A stretch of 64,000 nt of DNA from Clostridia bacterium (GTDB lineage Bacteria; Bacillota; Clostridia; Christensenellales; Borkfalkiaceae). A program made the translations under genes and the position numbers. The DNA lies in contig JAFTSN010000027.1 of the NCBI GenBank assembly GCA_017467275.1, positions 1 through 64,000 on the forward strand, read 5' to 3'. Below are positions 11,344-19,486 of the stretch, one piece after another. Each line of letters starts with the position of its first letter. Position 1 is the stretch's first letter. The notes beneath the pieces are model-generated. The model was given only the letters and a program-made list of their open reading frames with translations, was not told the DNA's origin and searched no databases.

Positions 11344-12528
11344 TTAGTGGTGGAACAGTCTCATACCCGTGAACGCCATTGCCATGCCGTAGTTATCCGC
11401 CGCCTCGATCACAAGATCGTCGCGCACGGAGCCGCCCGGTTCCGCAATATACGTCACGCCGCTTTTAAACGCTCGGTCGATGTTGTCCGAGAACGGGAAA
11501 AACGCGTCGCTTCCCAAGGAAACGCCCTTAACCGTCTTTAAATACGCTTCCTTTTCCGCTTTCGTGAACGGCTCGGGACGGACGGCGAAATTCTTTCTCC
11601 AAACGTCGTCGCCCAAAACGTCCAAATAATCGTCGGATAAATAGATGTCGATAATATTATTTTTCTCGGGTCTGCCCACGCCCTCGGCGAACTGCAAACC
11701 CAAGACCTTTTCATGCCGACGCAAATGCCAAAGATCAGCTTTCTGCGCCGCCAAGCGGGTACAGTGTATTCTCGACTGTTGCCCCGCGCCCACGCCGATC
11801 GCCTGCCCGTCCGTTGCAAAGCAGACGGAATTGGACTGCGTGTACTTAAGCGTGATCAGCGAGACGATCAGATCAATCATCTTATCCTCGGGAATATCCT
11901 TATTCTTCGTCACAACGTTGGAAAGCAGCGCGCGGTCGATCTTAAAATTATTTCTGCCCTGCTCAAACGTGATGCCGAACACCTGCTTTCGCTCAATCTC
12001 CGCGGGCACGAACGAGGGGTCGATCTTAACGATATTATAGCTCCCCTTTCTCTTGGTCTTTAACAGCTCCAGCGCCTCTTTGGAATAGGAGGGCGCGATC
12101 ACGCCGTCGGAAACCTCGCGGGAAATGATCTTCGCCGTGGTCAGATCGCATTCGTCGGAAAGGGCGATCCAATCCCCAAACGAGGACATTCTGTCCGTTC
12201 CTCTCGCGCGGGCATATGCACAAGCGAGCGGGGAATCGTCGAGCCCCGCGATATCCTCCACGAAGCAGGATTTTTTGAGATCCTCGGGGAGTTTTTTCCC
12301 AACCGCCGCCGAGGTGGGCGAGACGTGCTTAAAGCTCGTCGCCGCGACCATGCCCGTCGCTTCCTTGATCTCTTTCACGAGCTGCCAAGAATTGAACGCG
12401 TCGAGAAAGTTAATATACCCAGGTCTGCCGCCAAGAATTTCAACGGGCAGCTCGCTCCCGTCCGCCATATAGATACGCGCGGGCTTCTGATTGGGGTTAC
12501 AGCCGTACTTCAAAGAAAATTCGTTCAT
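11344..12528 (-). CDS. purH: stand-alone AICAR transformylase (PurH C-terminal domain only)
   Basis: Transfers the formyl group of 10-formyl-THF to AICAR, giving FAICAR. In most bacteria PurH fuses this domain to an N-terminal IMP cyclohydrolase (about 510-520 aa in total). Here the 394-aa protein has only the transformylase part. It begins with LKYGCNPNQKPA and carries the catalytic Lys-His in SFKHVSPTSAAVG near residue 70. The cyclisation is supplied by the separate PurO-type gene directly upstream, whose stop codon shares one base with this ATG. Some authors call such stand-alone forms PurV. The functional call is firm. The symbol is given by family. Confidence 0.9.
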   Translation of the reverse strand: MNEFSLKYGCNPNQKPARIYMADGSELPVEILGGRPGYINFLDAFNSWQLVKEIKEATGMVAATSFKHVSPTSAAVGKKLPEDLKKSCFVEDIAGLDDSPLACAYARARGTDRMSSFGDWIALSDECDLTTAKIISREVSDGVIAPSYSKEALELLKTKRKGSYNIVKIDPSFVPAEIERKQVFGITFEQGRNNFKIDRALLSNVVTKNKDIPEDKMIDLIVSLITLKYTQSNSVCFATDGQAIGVGAGQQSRIHCTRLAAQKADLWHLRRHEKVLGLQFAEGVGRPEKNNIIDIYLSDDYLDVLGDDVWRKNFAVRPEPFTKAEKEAYLKTVKGVSLGSDAFFPFSDNIDRAFKSGVTYIAEPGGSVRDDLVIEAADNYGMAMAFTGMRLFHH

Positions 12529-13247
12529 TATTTCACCTCGTGAATATTATAGACGATCTGCTCGCTCTCGCCGCTTACCAGATCAATACTGCGCGCACAG
12601 AGCGCGATCTTATTGTTTTTATCGAGATTTTCCCAAATCTCCTCGGCAAACGATTTCAGACAATTGGGAATCTTGACCCGCTCGGGCTCCCCGAAGAAAG
12701 TGGGAAGCGGATTTCCGTCGGTAACGTAGGTATGGATAAAATGCCCCACGCCGCTTAAGGGCTCGTAATCAAAGGTATAGCGGTTGCACGCCGAACCCTT
12801 TTCATCCGCGCTCTTTAAAATGGACATTTCATACGTAAACCCGTCCTTGAAATGCAAAATACCGCTAATTCTCGGCGTGAAGTTGGGCGCGTCGGGCTCA
12901 AACGCTCTCGTCTTGAGCGCGCAAGTAAAGCATTTGCCCGCCTTTAAATACGTCTCAATGGTATCCGTCTGATCGCCGTTGGTCACAACCACGTCCTTCC
13001 CCACCACCTTAACGGGGGAATAAATAATCAAGGACGGATCCTCCACCTTGCTCTCGTCAAAGGGATAAATGACGATCTTATCTCCCTCCACCTTAAACAC
13101 GCGGTTGCGGCTGTTCTCGCTTCTGCCCATAATGAAATAGACGAACACCGCCTTTTTGCCGTCCTCCGACTTACCGATCACAATTCCGCGACCAACGTAA
13201 GGGTTGCCCTCAATTCTCTCTTTCATGCTCAACGTCTGATAGCTCAT
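12528..13247 (-). CDS. purO: IMP cyclohydrolase, archaeal PurO type
   Basis: Closes FAICAR to IMP, the last step of purine ring synthesis. The 239-aa sequence resembles the archaeal PurO (IMP_cyclohyd) family and not the PurH N-terminal domain. Supporting patches are NPYVGRGIVIGKSEDG near residue 15, FIMGRSENSRNRVF near 40, and a TNGDQTDTI motif near 105. Position supports the call: it sits between purN (4-base ATGA overlap) and a transformylase that lacks the cyclohydrolase domain. With this gene the operon covers steps 1-6, 9 and 10, apart from PurK, PurC and PurB, which are not in the window. Recognition is from memory of the family. Confidence 0.8.
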   Translation of the reverse strand: MSYQTLSMKERIEGNPYVGRGIVIGKSEDGKKAVFVYFIMGRSENSRNRVFKVEGDKIVIYPFDESKVEDPSLIIYSPVKVVGKDVVVTNGDQTDTIETYLKAGKCFTCALKTRAFEPDAPNFTPRISGILHFKDGFTYEMSILKSADEKGSACNRYTFDYEPLSGVGHFIHTYVTDGNPLPTFFGEPERVKIPNCLKSFAEEIWENLDKNNKIALCARSIDLVSGESEQIVYNIHEVK

Positions 13248-13858
13248 TTCTCTCTCCTTAATTTTTTGCTGACGATCTCCGTCGCCTTAGGTAAAATTTT
13301 CCATTCCGCCTCGCGCATGACCCGCTTTTGCAGGGTCTCGGGGGTGTCGTTTTTAGCGATTTTAACCGCCTTTTGCGCAATGATCTTGCCGCCGTCGGGA
13401 ATCTCGTTCACGTAATGCACCGTCGCACCCGTGACCTTCACGCCGTAGGAAAGCGCCGCCTCGTGCACCTTCAGCCCGTAGAAGCCCTTGCCGCAAAAGC
13501 TGGGAATCAGCGAGGGATGCACGTTAATAATGCGCCCCGCATACGCGCCCGTGAACTCCTCGGACAAAATCGCAAGGAAGCCTGCAAGGACGATCATTTC
13601 CACGCCGTTCTCCTCGAGCACGCGCCGCATTTCCTTTTCCCGTTCCCTGCGGTCGGGAAAGCTCGCCTTGTCCACACAAACGCCTTTTTTTCCTGCGTTT
13701 TTCGCGCGGGTCAGCGCATATGCGTCCGCTTTATCCGAAAGCACCAAAACGATCTCCCCGTCGGGAATTTTCCCCGCCGCCTCGGCGTCTAAAAGCGCCT
13801 GCAAATTCGTGCCGCCGCCCGAAACGAATACGGCTATTTTCGTCTTTTCTCTATTCAT
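13244..13858 (-). CDS. purN: phosphoribosylglycinamide formyltransferase (10-formyl-THF dependent)
   Basis: Formylates GAR to FGAR using 10-formyl-THF. The length of 204 aa is typical. The N-terminal motif FVSGGGTNLQALLDA binds the phosphate, and the folate and catalytic region NVHPSLIPSF with GATVHYVNE follows near residue 110-145. The usual catalytic Asn-His-Asp can be placed in NVHPSL and the downstream region; I read the Asn and His directly. It begins one base after the purM stop and overlaps purO by four bases, so translation is tightly coupled. Confidence 0.95.
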   Translation of the reverse strand: MNREKTKIAVFVSGGGTNLQALLDAEAAGKIPDGEIVLVLSDKADAYALTRAKNAGKKGVCVDKASFPDRREREKEMRRVLEENGVEMIVLAGFLAILSEEFTGAYAGRIINVHPSLIPSFCGKGFYGLKVHEAALSYGVKVTGATVHYVNEIPDGGKIIAQKAVKIAKNDTPETLQKRVMREAEWKILPKATEIVSKKLRREK

Positions 13859-13859
13859 T

Positions 13860-14900
13860 TTAATACAGCACCACGCCGTCGTCGCTCTGAATGATCTCGC
13901 CGATCACGTAGGCGTCCTCGCCCTGTGCCTTTAAGATTTCGATCGCCTTTTCCGCGTCCTCTTTCGCAACCACGACGCACATACCTACGCCCATATTGAA
14001 CGTGTTAAACATATCCCGCTCGGAGACGTTCCCCGTCTTTTGAATGAGTTTGAAGATGGGCAGAATCTTAACGTCCGACTTTTTAATCTTCACGCCCAAG
14101 CCCTTGGGAATAGAACGGGGCATATTCTCATAGAATCCGCCGCCCGTGATATGGGAAACGCCCTTGACCTTAACCGCCTCAAAGAGCGCAAGCATGGACT
14201 TCACGTAAATTCTCGTCGGCGTGAGCAACGTCTCGCCGAGCGACTTGCCGCCAAGCTCCTCAAGCGGAGTCTTTAAATCGCAATTCTCGATATCAAACAC
14301 CTTTCTAACGAGCGAGAAGCCGTTGGAATGAACCCCCGAGGACGGCAACGCGATCATGACGTCTCCCTCCTTCATGCTCGTCTTGTCGACAACCTTTTCC
14401 CTATCGACAATCCCGACGGAAAAACCAGCGAGGTCATATTCATCAACGGGATAGAACCCGGGCATCTCCGCAGTCTCACCGCCGATCAGCGCGCTTCCTG
14501 CCTGCACACAGCCCTCCGCGATACCCGAAACGATCTCCGCAATCCGCTCGGGCACGTTCTTGCCGCAAGCGATGTAATCGAGGAAAAACAGAGGCTTCGC
14601 ACCGCAGCAAATAACGTCGTTGACGCACATAGCCACGCAATCGATACCGACCGTGTCGTGCTTGTCCATCAAAAACGCAAGCTTGAGCTTGGTCCCCACG
14701 CCGTCCGTTCCCGAAACGAGCACAGGGCTCTTATAGCCCGTCAGATCAAGCGCAAAAAGACCGCCGAACCCGCCGATATCCGAATCCGCGCCCGCCGTAA
14801 CCGTCCGCGCGATATGCTTCTTCATCAGCTCAACCGCCTTATACCCGGCGGTGATATCCACGCCCGCCGCCTTATAGCTTTCCGAAAAACTCTTATCCAT
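13860..14900 (-). CDS. purM: phosphoribosylformylglycinamidine cyclo-ligase (AIR synthetase)
   Basis: Closes FGAM to AIR with ATP. The length of 346 aa is standard. Characteristic stretches are [10 protein letters not shown] at the N-terminus, the [10 protein letters not shown] motif near residue 65, [14 protein letters not shown] near 140, and [13 protein letters not shown] near 240. The ATG has an AGGAGAAAGG site upstream. A 74-base gap, the longest between purF and purN, separates it from purF. It shows no clear promoter. The call is secure. Confidence 0.97.
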   Translation of the reverse strand: MDKSFSESYKAAGVDITAGYKAVELMKKHIARTVTAGADSDIGGFGGLFALDLTGYKSPVLVSGTDGVGTKLKLAFLMDKHDTVGIDCVAMCVNDVICCGAKPLFFLDYIACGKNVPERIAEIVSGIAEGCVQAGSALIGGETAEMPGFYPVDEYDLAGFSVGIVDREKVVDKTSMKEGDVMIALPSSGVHSNGFSLVRKVFDIENCDLKTPLEELGGKSLGETLLTPTRIYVKSMLALFEAVKVKGVSHITGGGFYENMPRSIPKGLGVKIKKSDVKILPIFKLIQKTGNVSERDMFNTFNMGVGMCVVVAKEDAEKAIEILKAQGEDAYVIGEIIQSDDGVVLY

Positions 14901-14974
14901 GTATCCTTTCTCCTAGGTGTTTGATTTTTTTCTTATAATATAGCCGTACTTTTCACTGTTCCCGTTTACAAGCC

Positions 14975-16399
14975 TCACTCTTTCCCATTCCAGCAATAGG
15001 TGCAAAGCTTGCACGGCTCGAGCCCGATCGATTTAATCAGCCCCTCGAGCGACTGGAACTCCAAAGAAGCAAACTTGAACTTCTCCGCGATCGTCTTGCG
15101 AAGCGCCTGTCCCCGCTCCGTCTTAGAATCGCTGTACTCGTCGATGTGCTTGAGTCCTTCTTCGCCCTCAAGCTCCACAATAACCCGACGGGTAATCAAA
15201 TCCATATCGTTTGTCCCGCGCGAGAAATTGAGATACTTACATCCGTACATAATAGGCGGGCACGCGGAGCGCATGTGCACCTCTTTCGCGCCGTGCGAAT
15301 AGAGGAACTCCACCGTCTCTTTAAGCTGTGTGCCGCGCACAATCGAATCGTCGACCAATAACAAGCTCTTATTCTCTATGAGCTCGTGCACGGGAATGAG
15401 CTTCATTTTCGCGATCTTATTCCGATCGGACTGCTTGGCGGGCATAAAGCTCCGCGCCCAAGTCGGCGTATATTTAATATACGGCCGCGCAAACGGAATC
15501 CCGCTCCGATTGGAATATCCGATCGCATGGGGCGTCCCCGAATCGGGCACGCCGCCGACGTAATCCACGCTATGCAAATCGCGGGTCTTTTCGTCCATTT
15601 CTGCCAAAATCCGACCGTTACGGTTTCGCATCACTTCAACGTTCACGCCCTCGTAGGTCGATGTGGGATAGCCGTAATACGTCCAGAGGAAAGAGCAGAT
15701 CCGCATCTTTTCAAGCGGCTCCAAGATCTGCGTGACCCCCTCAGCCGTGATCTCCACCGCCTCGCCCGCTTTCAGCTCTCTTTCGTCCGAATAGCCCAGC
15801 TTTTTATAGGCGAACGATTCAAACGACACGCAATATCCATCCTTACTCTTTCCGATAAGAATGGGCAGTCTGCCGTAGCGGTCTCGCGCCGCGATCAGCG
15901 TCCCGTCGTTCTTCAAAATAAGAATGGACGCCGTGCCGTCGATCTCCGTTTGCGCGTATCTTATGCCCTCGGCAAAGGACTCCTTCTGATTGATAAGCGC
16001 GGCAACAAGCTCGCTCGCGTTCACTTTCCCGCCCGTCATAGCGTCGAAATACACGCCCTTTTTGGACAAAATCTTTTTAATCAGCTCGTCCGCATTGTTG
16101 ATAATACCGATCGTGCAGATCGCATACGTCCCAAGCTTGGAATATATGAGCAGGGGCTGCGGGTCGGTGTCGCTGATGCACCCGATCGCAGAATTTCCCA
16201 CCATGTTTTCAAAAATCTTCTCAAACTTGGTCCGAAACGGCGAATTTTCAATATTGTGAATCTCCCGCTGCAAGCCAATCTCGAGATCGTAAGCCGCCAT
16301 ACCGCCCCGTCTCGTGCCCAAATGCGAGTGATAATCCGTGCCTAAAAATACGTCGAAGACGGCGCTTTTCTTTTTCACCGCGCCGAAAAAACCGCCCAT
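14975..16399 (-). CDS. purF: amidophosphoribosyltransferase (PurF family) lacking the N-terminal catalytic cysteine
   Basis: This family makes phosphoribosylamine from PRPP and glutamine. The PRPP loop LLLVDDSIVRGTQ near residue 340 is intact, and position between purE and purM fits. The N-terminal glutaminase, however, is degenerate. It starts MGGFFGA, with Gly2 in place of the nucleophilic Cys. The usual HTRYST region reads GCISDTDPQP, and the HNGN glutamine loop reads TIGIINNADEL. The C-terminus carries Cys-x2-Cys-x2-Cys (PCKLCTYCWNGKE), possible metal or cluster ligands. An AAAGGAG site fixes the start, so the cysteine is not hidden in a longer N-terminus. I infer ammonia-dependent activity. 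I recall similar MGG-starting sequences in anaerobes but cannot check. Confidence 0.9.
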   Translation of the reverse strand: MGGFFGAVKKKSAVFDVFLGTDYHSHLGTRRGGMAAYDLEIGLQREIHNIENSPFRTKFEKIFENMVGNSAIGCISDTDPQPLLIYSKLGTYAICTIGIINNADELIKKILSKKGVYFDAMTGGKVNASELVAALINQKESFAEGIRYAQTEIDGTASILILKNDGTLIAARDRYGRLPILIGKSKDGYCVSFESFAYKKLGYSDERELKAGEAVEITAEGVTQILEPLEKMRICSFLWTYYGYPTSTYEGVNVEVMRNRNGRILAEMDEKTRDLHSVDYVGGVPDSGTPHAIGYSNRSGIPFARPYIKYTPTWARSFMPAKQSDRNKIAKMKLIPVHELIENKSLLLVDDSIVRGTQLKETVEFLYSHGAKEVHMRSACPPIMYGCKYLNFSRGTNDMDLITRRVIVELEGEEGLKHIDEYSDSKTERGQALRKTIAEKFKFASLEFQSLEGLIKSIGLEPCKLCTYCWNGKE

Positions 16400-16431
16400 A
16401 AAAACTCCTTTGTACTTCTTCCGTCTTGGTT

Positions 16432-16929
16432 TTACCCGTTAATTTCTGCCGCGATTTTCGCGTCCTTTTCAAGAACGGCTTTCGCGTCCGCCGCCCGCTT
16501 CTCGTCAAGCTTATCGGCAAGCGCTTTATCCTCAACGGCAAGAATCTGAATTGCGATCAAAGCCGCGTTCGCCGCACCGTTGATAGCCACGGTCGCAACG
16601 GGGATTCCCGTCGGCATCTGCACCGTTGAAAGAAGCGCGTCCAACCCGTCGAGATTGGAGGATTTGCAAGGAATACCGATCACGGGCAAAGTCGTTCTCG
16701 CCGCGATCGCCCCCGCAAGATGCGCCGCCATGCCCGCCGCCGCGATAATCGCGCCGAAACCGTTTTCCCTCGCCGAAGCGGCAAACTCCGCCGCCTCGGT
16801 AGGCGTGCGGTGCGCCGAATACACGTGCACCTCGTAAGGCACGCCGAATTTTTTCAGCATATCGACGGCTTTCTGCACGATCGGCAAATCGCTGTCGCTA
16901 CCCATAACGATACCCACTTTTTTACTCAT
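16432..16929 (-). CDS. purE: N5-carboxyaminoimidazole ribonucleotide mutase
   Basis: Interconverts N5-CAIR and CAIR. The 165-aa protein has the class I PurE motifs [11 protein letters not shown] near residue 9, SAHRTP near 39, [15 protein letters not shown] near 65, and a [19 protein letters not shown] stretch near 105. Class I enzymes normally work with PurK, which is not visible here. It is the first gene of the purine operon, directly behind the ZTP riboswitch and its terminator. The C-terminal 30 residues are Ala/Lys/Glu-rich. Confidence 0.96.
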   Translation of the reverse strand: MSKKVGIVMGSDSDLPIVQKAVDMLKKFGVPYEVHVYSAHRTPTEAAEFAASARENGFGAIIAAAGMAAHLAGAIAARTTLPVIGIPCKSSNLDGLDALLSTVQMPTGIPVATVAINGAANAALIAIQILAVEDKALADKLDEKRAADAKAVLEKDAKIAAEING

Positions 16930-16978
16930 ACGAACACTCCTTATTTCTTGAGTCCACCGCCCTTTTCACCCTTTTCGC

Positions 16979-17030
16979 CAAAAAAACAGAAAAGGGCACA
17001 CTCATTCCGCAATCACGGATAAGTGCGCCC
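16979..17030 (-). terminator. riboswitch expression-platform terminator before purE
   Basis: The transcript from the purE leader folds GGGCGCACTTATCCG against CGGAATGAGTGTGCCC (17030 to 16994), followed by U-rich UUUUCUGUUUUUUU. The 5' arm overlaps the conserved CUGGGCG end of the ZTP aptamer, so ligand binding and terminator formation should exclude each other. Occupied aptamer would give read-through. Confidence 0.88.
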
Positions 17031-17115
17031 AGACGGTCGGCAAAATTTCGGAAACCCCCGAAAAAACATCGAATCCTTGTTCCCTTGCGTTTTCCGCATA
17101 ATCCGTCAGTAGCAA
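17026..17115 (-). promoter_or_regulatory. ZTP (pfl) riboswitch controlling the purine operon
   Basis: The purE leader contains ACTGACGGA near the 5' end, a GCGGAAAACGC hairpin followed by AAGGGAACA, a variable linker, then GCCGACCGTCTGGGCG. These are the conserved blocks of the pfl/ZTP aptamer as I remember them from Fusobacterium ulcerans. ZTP/ZMP accumulates when 10-formyl-THF is limiting. The operon contains the AICAR transformylase, PurN and Fhs, exactly the genes expected under this control. The aptamer's 3' end runs into a terminator stem. I see this directly in sequence; folding was done by eye. Confidence 0.92.
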
Positions 17116-17136
17116 AGACCCGTTAAACATATTCAT

Positions 17137-17165
17137 ATTCTATCATATTGAAAGGAATAAGTCAA
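17137..17165 (-). promoter_or_regulatory. sigma-A promoter of the purine operon
   Basis: On the minus strand, TTGACT (17160-17165) and TAGAAT (17137-17142) have a 17-base spacer. The start of transcription would fall near 17130, just ahead of the ZTP aptamer. Bases 17166-17255, upstream of it, hold no gene that I can see. Confidence 0.85.
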
Positions 17166-17257
17166 GCGTTTTAACCAAGACAAAGCAAGATTAATCATTG
17201 GAGAGCTACACTTTCATGCCGCCCGCTTATTCTCCTTACGCGCCTTCCCGTTGCCTT

Positions 17258-17291
17258 AAAAAACTCCCGCCCGACCTTCGCCGAGCGGGAG
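17258..17291 (-). terminator. intrinsic terminator of the 644-aa lipoprotein gene
   Basis: CTCCCGC (17264-17270) pairs with GCGGGAG (17285-17291), with further pairs inside. On the minus strand it is followed by six T (17258-17263). It lies about 18 bases past the stop codon. Confidence 0.88.
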
Positions 17292-17308
17292 CCTTGCCTA
17301 TTTAATTT

Positions 17309-19243
17309 TTATTCCGCAACCGTGGGCGTAATCGAAGTCACGTCAAGCGTAACCACGCCGTTCTCAATCGTCGCAGTCAACGTCACGTTCTCGGTCAACC
17401 CGTACTGCTGAAGTGCAGCCGCAAGCTCGTCTTCGCTATAACCGTCGACGCTGACAATCTTACCCGTAAGCGAGGTGAAGTTAAGCGTCGTGGGCGCAGA
17501 GAACTCAACCTCAATACGCACCGCATTGATATTGAAACAGATCGTCAACGTCTTATCAAAAGCGTCAAAATACCGCTCTTGCACTGCTCCATTAACAAAG
17601 CCCGCATTCGTCGAGACTACTCCCCAATCTTTAAAAGCGTCCATACTCGCGTAAACGTTCTCCGTGGGAGCCGTGATCGTGGGGGTCTCATAGAGAAGCT
17701 CAACGGAAGCCGTCATTTTGCTGCTCTCGGAAATCTTTTCCGTTTGGCTGATTGCAAATTCATAACCTATATCCGTCGCATAAACAAGATCGGTCAGCTT
17801 ACCCGTCGTGTTGTCGAAAACAAGGGTAAACTCCATACTGAACGCCGTGAAACTCATCACCTTGATCTGCTCCCAAGTATTCAAAAGTCCCTGCTCGACT
17901 TCCGCAAGAGCCTCCTCCGGAGCGCCCTGCAAACTCACGATCATTTTAACGAGATCGATCACAGACATATTCAAATACTCGTTCACCATAAGCGAAATAT
18001 CCGCAAACGTGGGCGCAACAACCTCGCCTTCGCCGCCTTCACCGCCTTCAACCACATCCGACGTCATAACCGCGCCGCCATTTTCAAGGCTGGGGTCGAC
18101 ATCTTCGCTTCTGTTCACCATTTCCATGATCATGGGATAGACCATCGCAAGGACCTGATCCATCGTCATCGCCTTGATGTCCTCCGTGAGCACGTCGGCA
18201 ATCTTAAACGTTCCGATCTGCGTAATAACGCTCGTGACCTGCGTCGCGATTTCCGTATACTCGGGCTTTGCCGCAAGCTCCGTCATCTTCGCCGCGATCG
18301 TCGTAACGACGGACGAAGCCATAACCTTATCCTTAAGCTGATCGAGCGTCATGCCGAGCATGCCCTCGATCGCCGCCACAGCCTCGCCGACCGTGACCTC
18401 GCCAAGCCCTGCAAACTGCTCAACAAGGAACGCCGTCGTAAGGTCTGCCGCGCCGACCTTGATCCCCGCTTCCTTAAAGATCACGTCGAGAACCTCTGCG
18501 ATCGTCGTGTAGTGATAGCCGTCGGTCGCCTGTTCGTCCTCGTATTTAAGCTCAATCTTGCCGAGCACACCCAACGCTGCGTTTGCGGTGTTCTTCATAT
18601 CGATCTTATAATTCACGGTGTAGTCCGTGCCGTTCGTCGTGCCGTTTCCGAGCACAGCGATCAACTCGTCCTTATAATCCGCGAGCATATTCATAATATC
18701 CGTCGTATTAAACTCATTGACGATGGGAGGAATCACGGAAACGCTTCCTTCCGCAACGCTGTCTTCAGGATAAATACTCCAATATTCAACGGACTTCTCC
18801 TCGTCGCCATCCGAATAGCTGGAGGAGCTTTGGCTATACATAACGCCGTCTACCTCATAGTACTCCCAATCATTCGTCTCTTCCGTAGGCGTAGCCGTCG
18901 CGCTCTCCTGGGTAGAAGACGTCTCTACCGACTTACTATAGTAATCCCTGCCCTTTTCCGTAAACGCGGTAACCGATTCATACGTGTCGGTATACGAGGA
19001 CTTGTTGCCGCCCACCGCAAGATAATCGGAAGCGTCGATCGTGACCTCTTTGGTCTTGTAGCCCTTAATCACGGTCGGTGCCTTGAACAGGTTTTCATAA
19101 TAATCGTTGACCGTGATCACCGTGGTCGTACCGCCGTCATCGGGGTTTTTGCTGGGGTCCTTTTTATCGCCGCAAGCCGTCGCCGAGAACGCGAGGGTCG
19201 CGACCATCAAAAGCGCCGCTGTTGATTTAACGTATTTTTTCAT
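17309..19243 (-). CDS. large secreted lipoprotein, function unknown
   Basis: 644 aa with an N-terminal lipoprotein signal: KK near the start, a hydrophobic stretch, then a lipobox-like SATAC with Cys at about residue 24. A short Asp/Gly/Thr-rich linker follows. The mature part is acidic and shows no cysteines or catalytic motif I recognise. The middle (about residues 200-400) is alpha-helical in character, with loosely repeated helices of the form aEVLdvI and DQLkdKvmaS. The C-terminal 200 residues look beta-rich and could be an outer sensory or binding domain. The gene is monocistronic, with its own promoter and terminator. It is probably tethered to the outer face of the membrane. I do not recognise the family and give no function. 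Confidence 0.8.
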   Translation of the reverse strand: MKKYVKSTAALLMVATLAFSATACGDKKDPSKNPDDGGTTTVITVNDYYENLFKAPTVIKGYKTKEVTIDASDYLAVGGNKSSYTDTYESVTAFTEKGRDYYSKSVETSSTQESATATPTEETNDWEYYEVDGVMYSQSSSSYSDGDEEKSVEYWSIYPEDSVAEGSVSVIPPIVNEFNTTDIMNMLADYKDELIAVLGNGTTNGTDYTVNYKIDMKNTANAALGVLGKIELKYEDEQATDGYHYTTIAEVLDVIFKEAGIKVGAADLTTAFLVEQFAGLGEVTVGEAVAAIEGMLGMTLDQLKDKVMASSVVTTIAAKMTELAAKPEYTEIATQVTSVITQIGTFKIADVLTEDIKAMTMDQVLAMVYPMIMEMVNRSEDVDPSLENGGAVMTSDVVEGGEGGEGEVVAPTFADISLMVNEYLNMSVIDLVKMIVSLQGAPEEALAEVEQGLLNTWEQIKVMSFTAFSMEFTLVFDNTTGKLTDLVYATDIGYEFAISQTEKISESSKMTASVELLYETPTITAPTENVYASMDAFKDWGVVSTNAGFVNGAVQERYFDAFDKTLTICFNINAVRIEVEFSAPTTLNFTSLTGKIVSVDGYSEDELAAALQQYGLTENVTLTATIENGVVTLDVTSITPTVAE

Positions 19244-19309
19244 GTTTTTTCTCCTTTCCCCGTCTCTTTTTCTTTTCTTTATTAGAAAACGGAGCTTTTA
19301 TATACTATG

Positions 19310-19338
19310 ATTATATCACACCTTTTTGACTTCGTCAA
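19310..19338 (-). promoter_or_regulatory. sigma-A promoter of the lipoprotein gene
   Basis: On the minus strand, TTGACG (19333-19338) and TATAAT (19310-19315) have a 17-base spacer, about 65 bases before the ATG at 19243. Confidence 0.88.
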
Positions 19339-19409
19339 GTATTTTATAAAAAATATTTTCACAAACGGCCTTTTTAACCCGCTCGCGTTCCCCTCGTTTA
19401 TTCTCAAGC

Positions 19410-19447
19410 GAAACGAAAAAGCGGAAGAGCCGTATAAACTCCTCCGC
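19410..19447 (-). terminator. intrinsic terminator after phosphohexomutase
   Basis: The transcript folds GCGGAGGAG against CTCTTCCGC (19447 to 19421, one G-U pair) with a short loop. UUUUUCGUUU follows. It lies 40 bases past the stop of the gene at 19487. Confidence 0.85.
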
Positions 19448-19486
19448 ACTTCTTCACTTTTCTTTCTTGCTTGTCACTTATCTCTT

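Noticed and set aside
14901..14974. Internal promoter between purF and purM
   Set aside because: A TATATT box exists on the minus strand, but the nearest -35-like sequence (TTGTAA) is about 23 bases away, too far.
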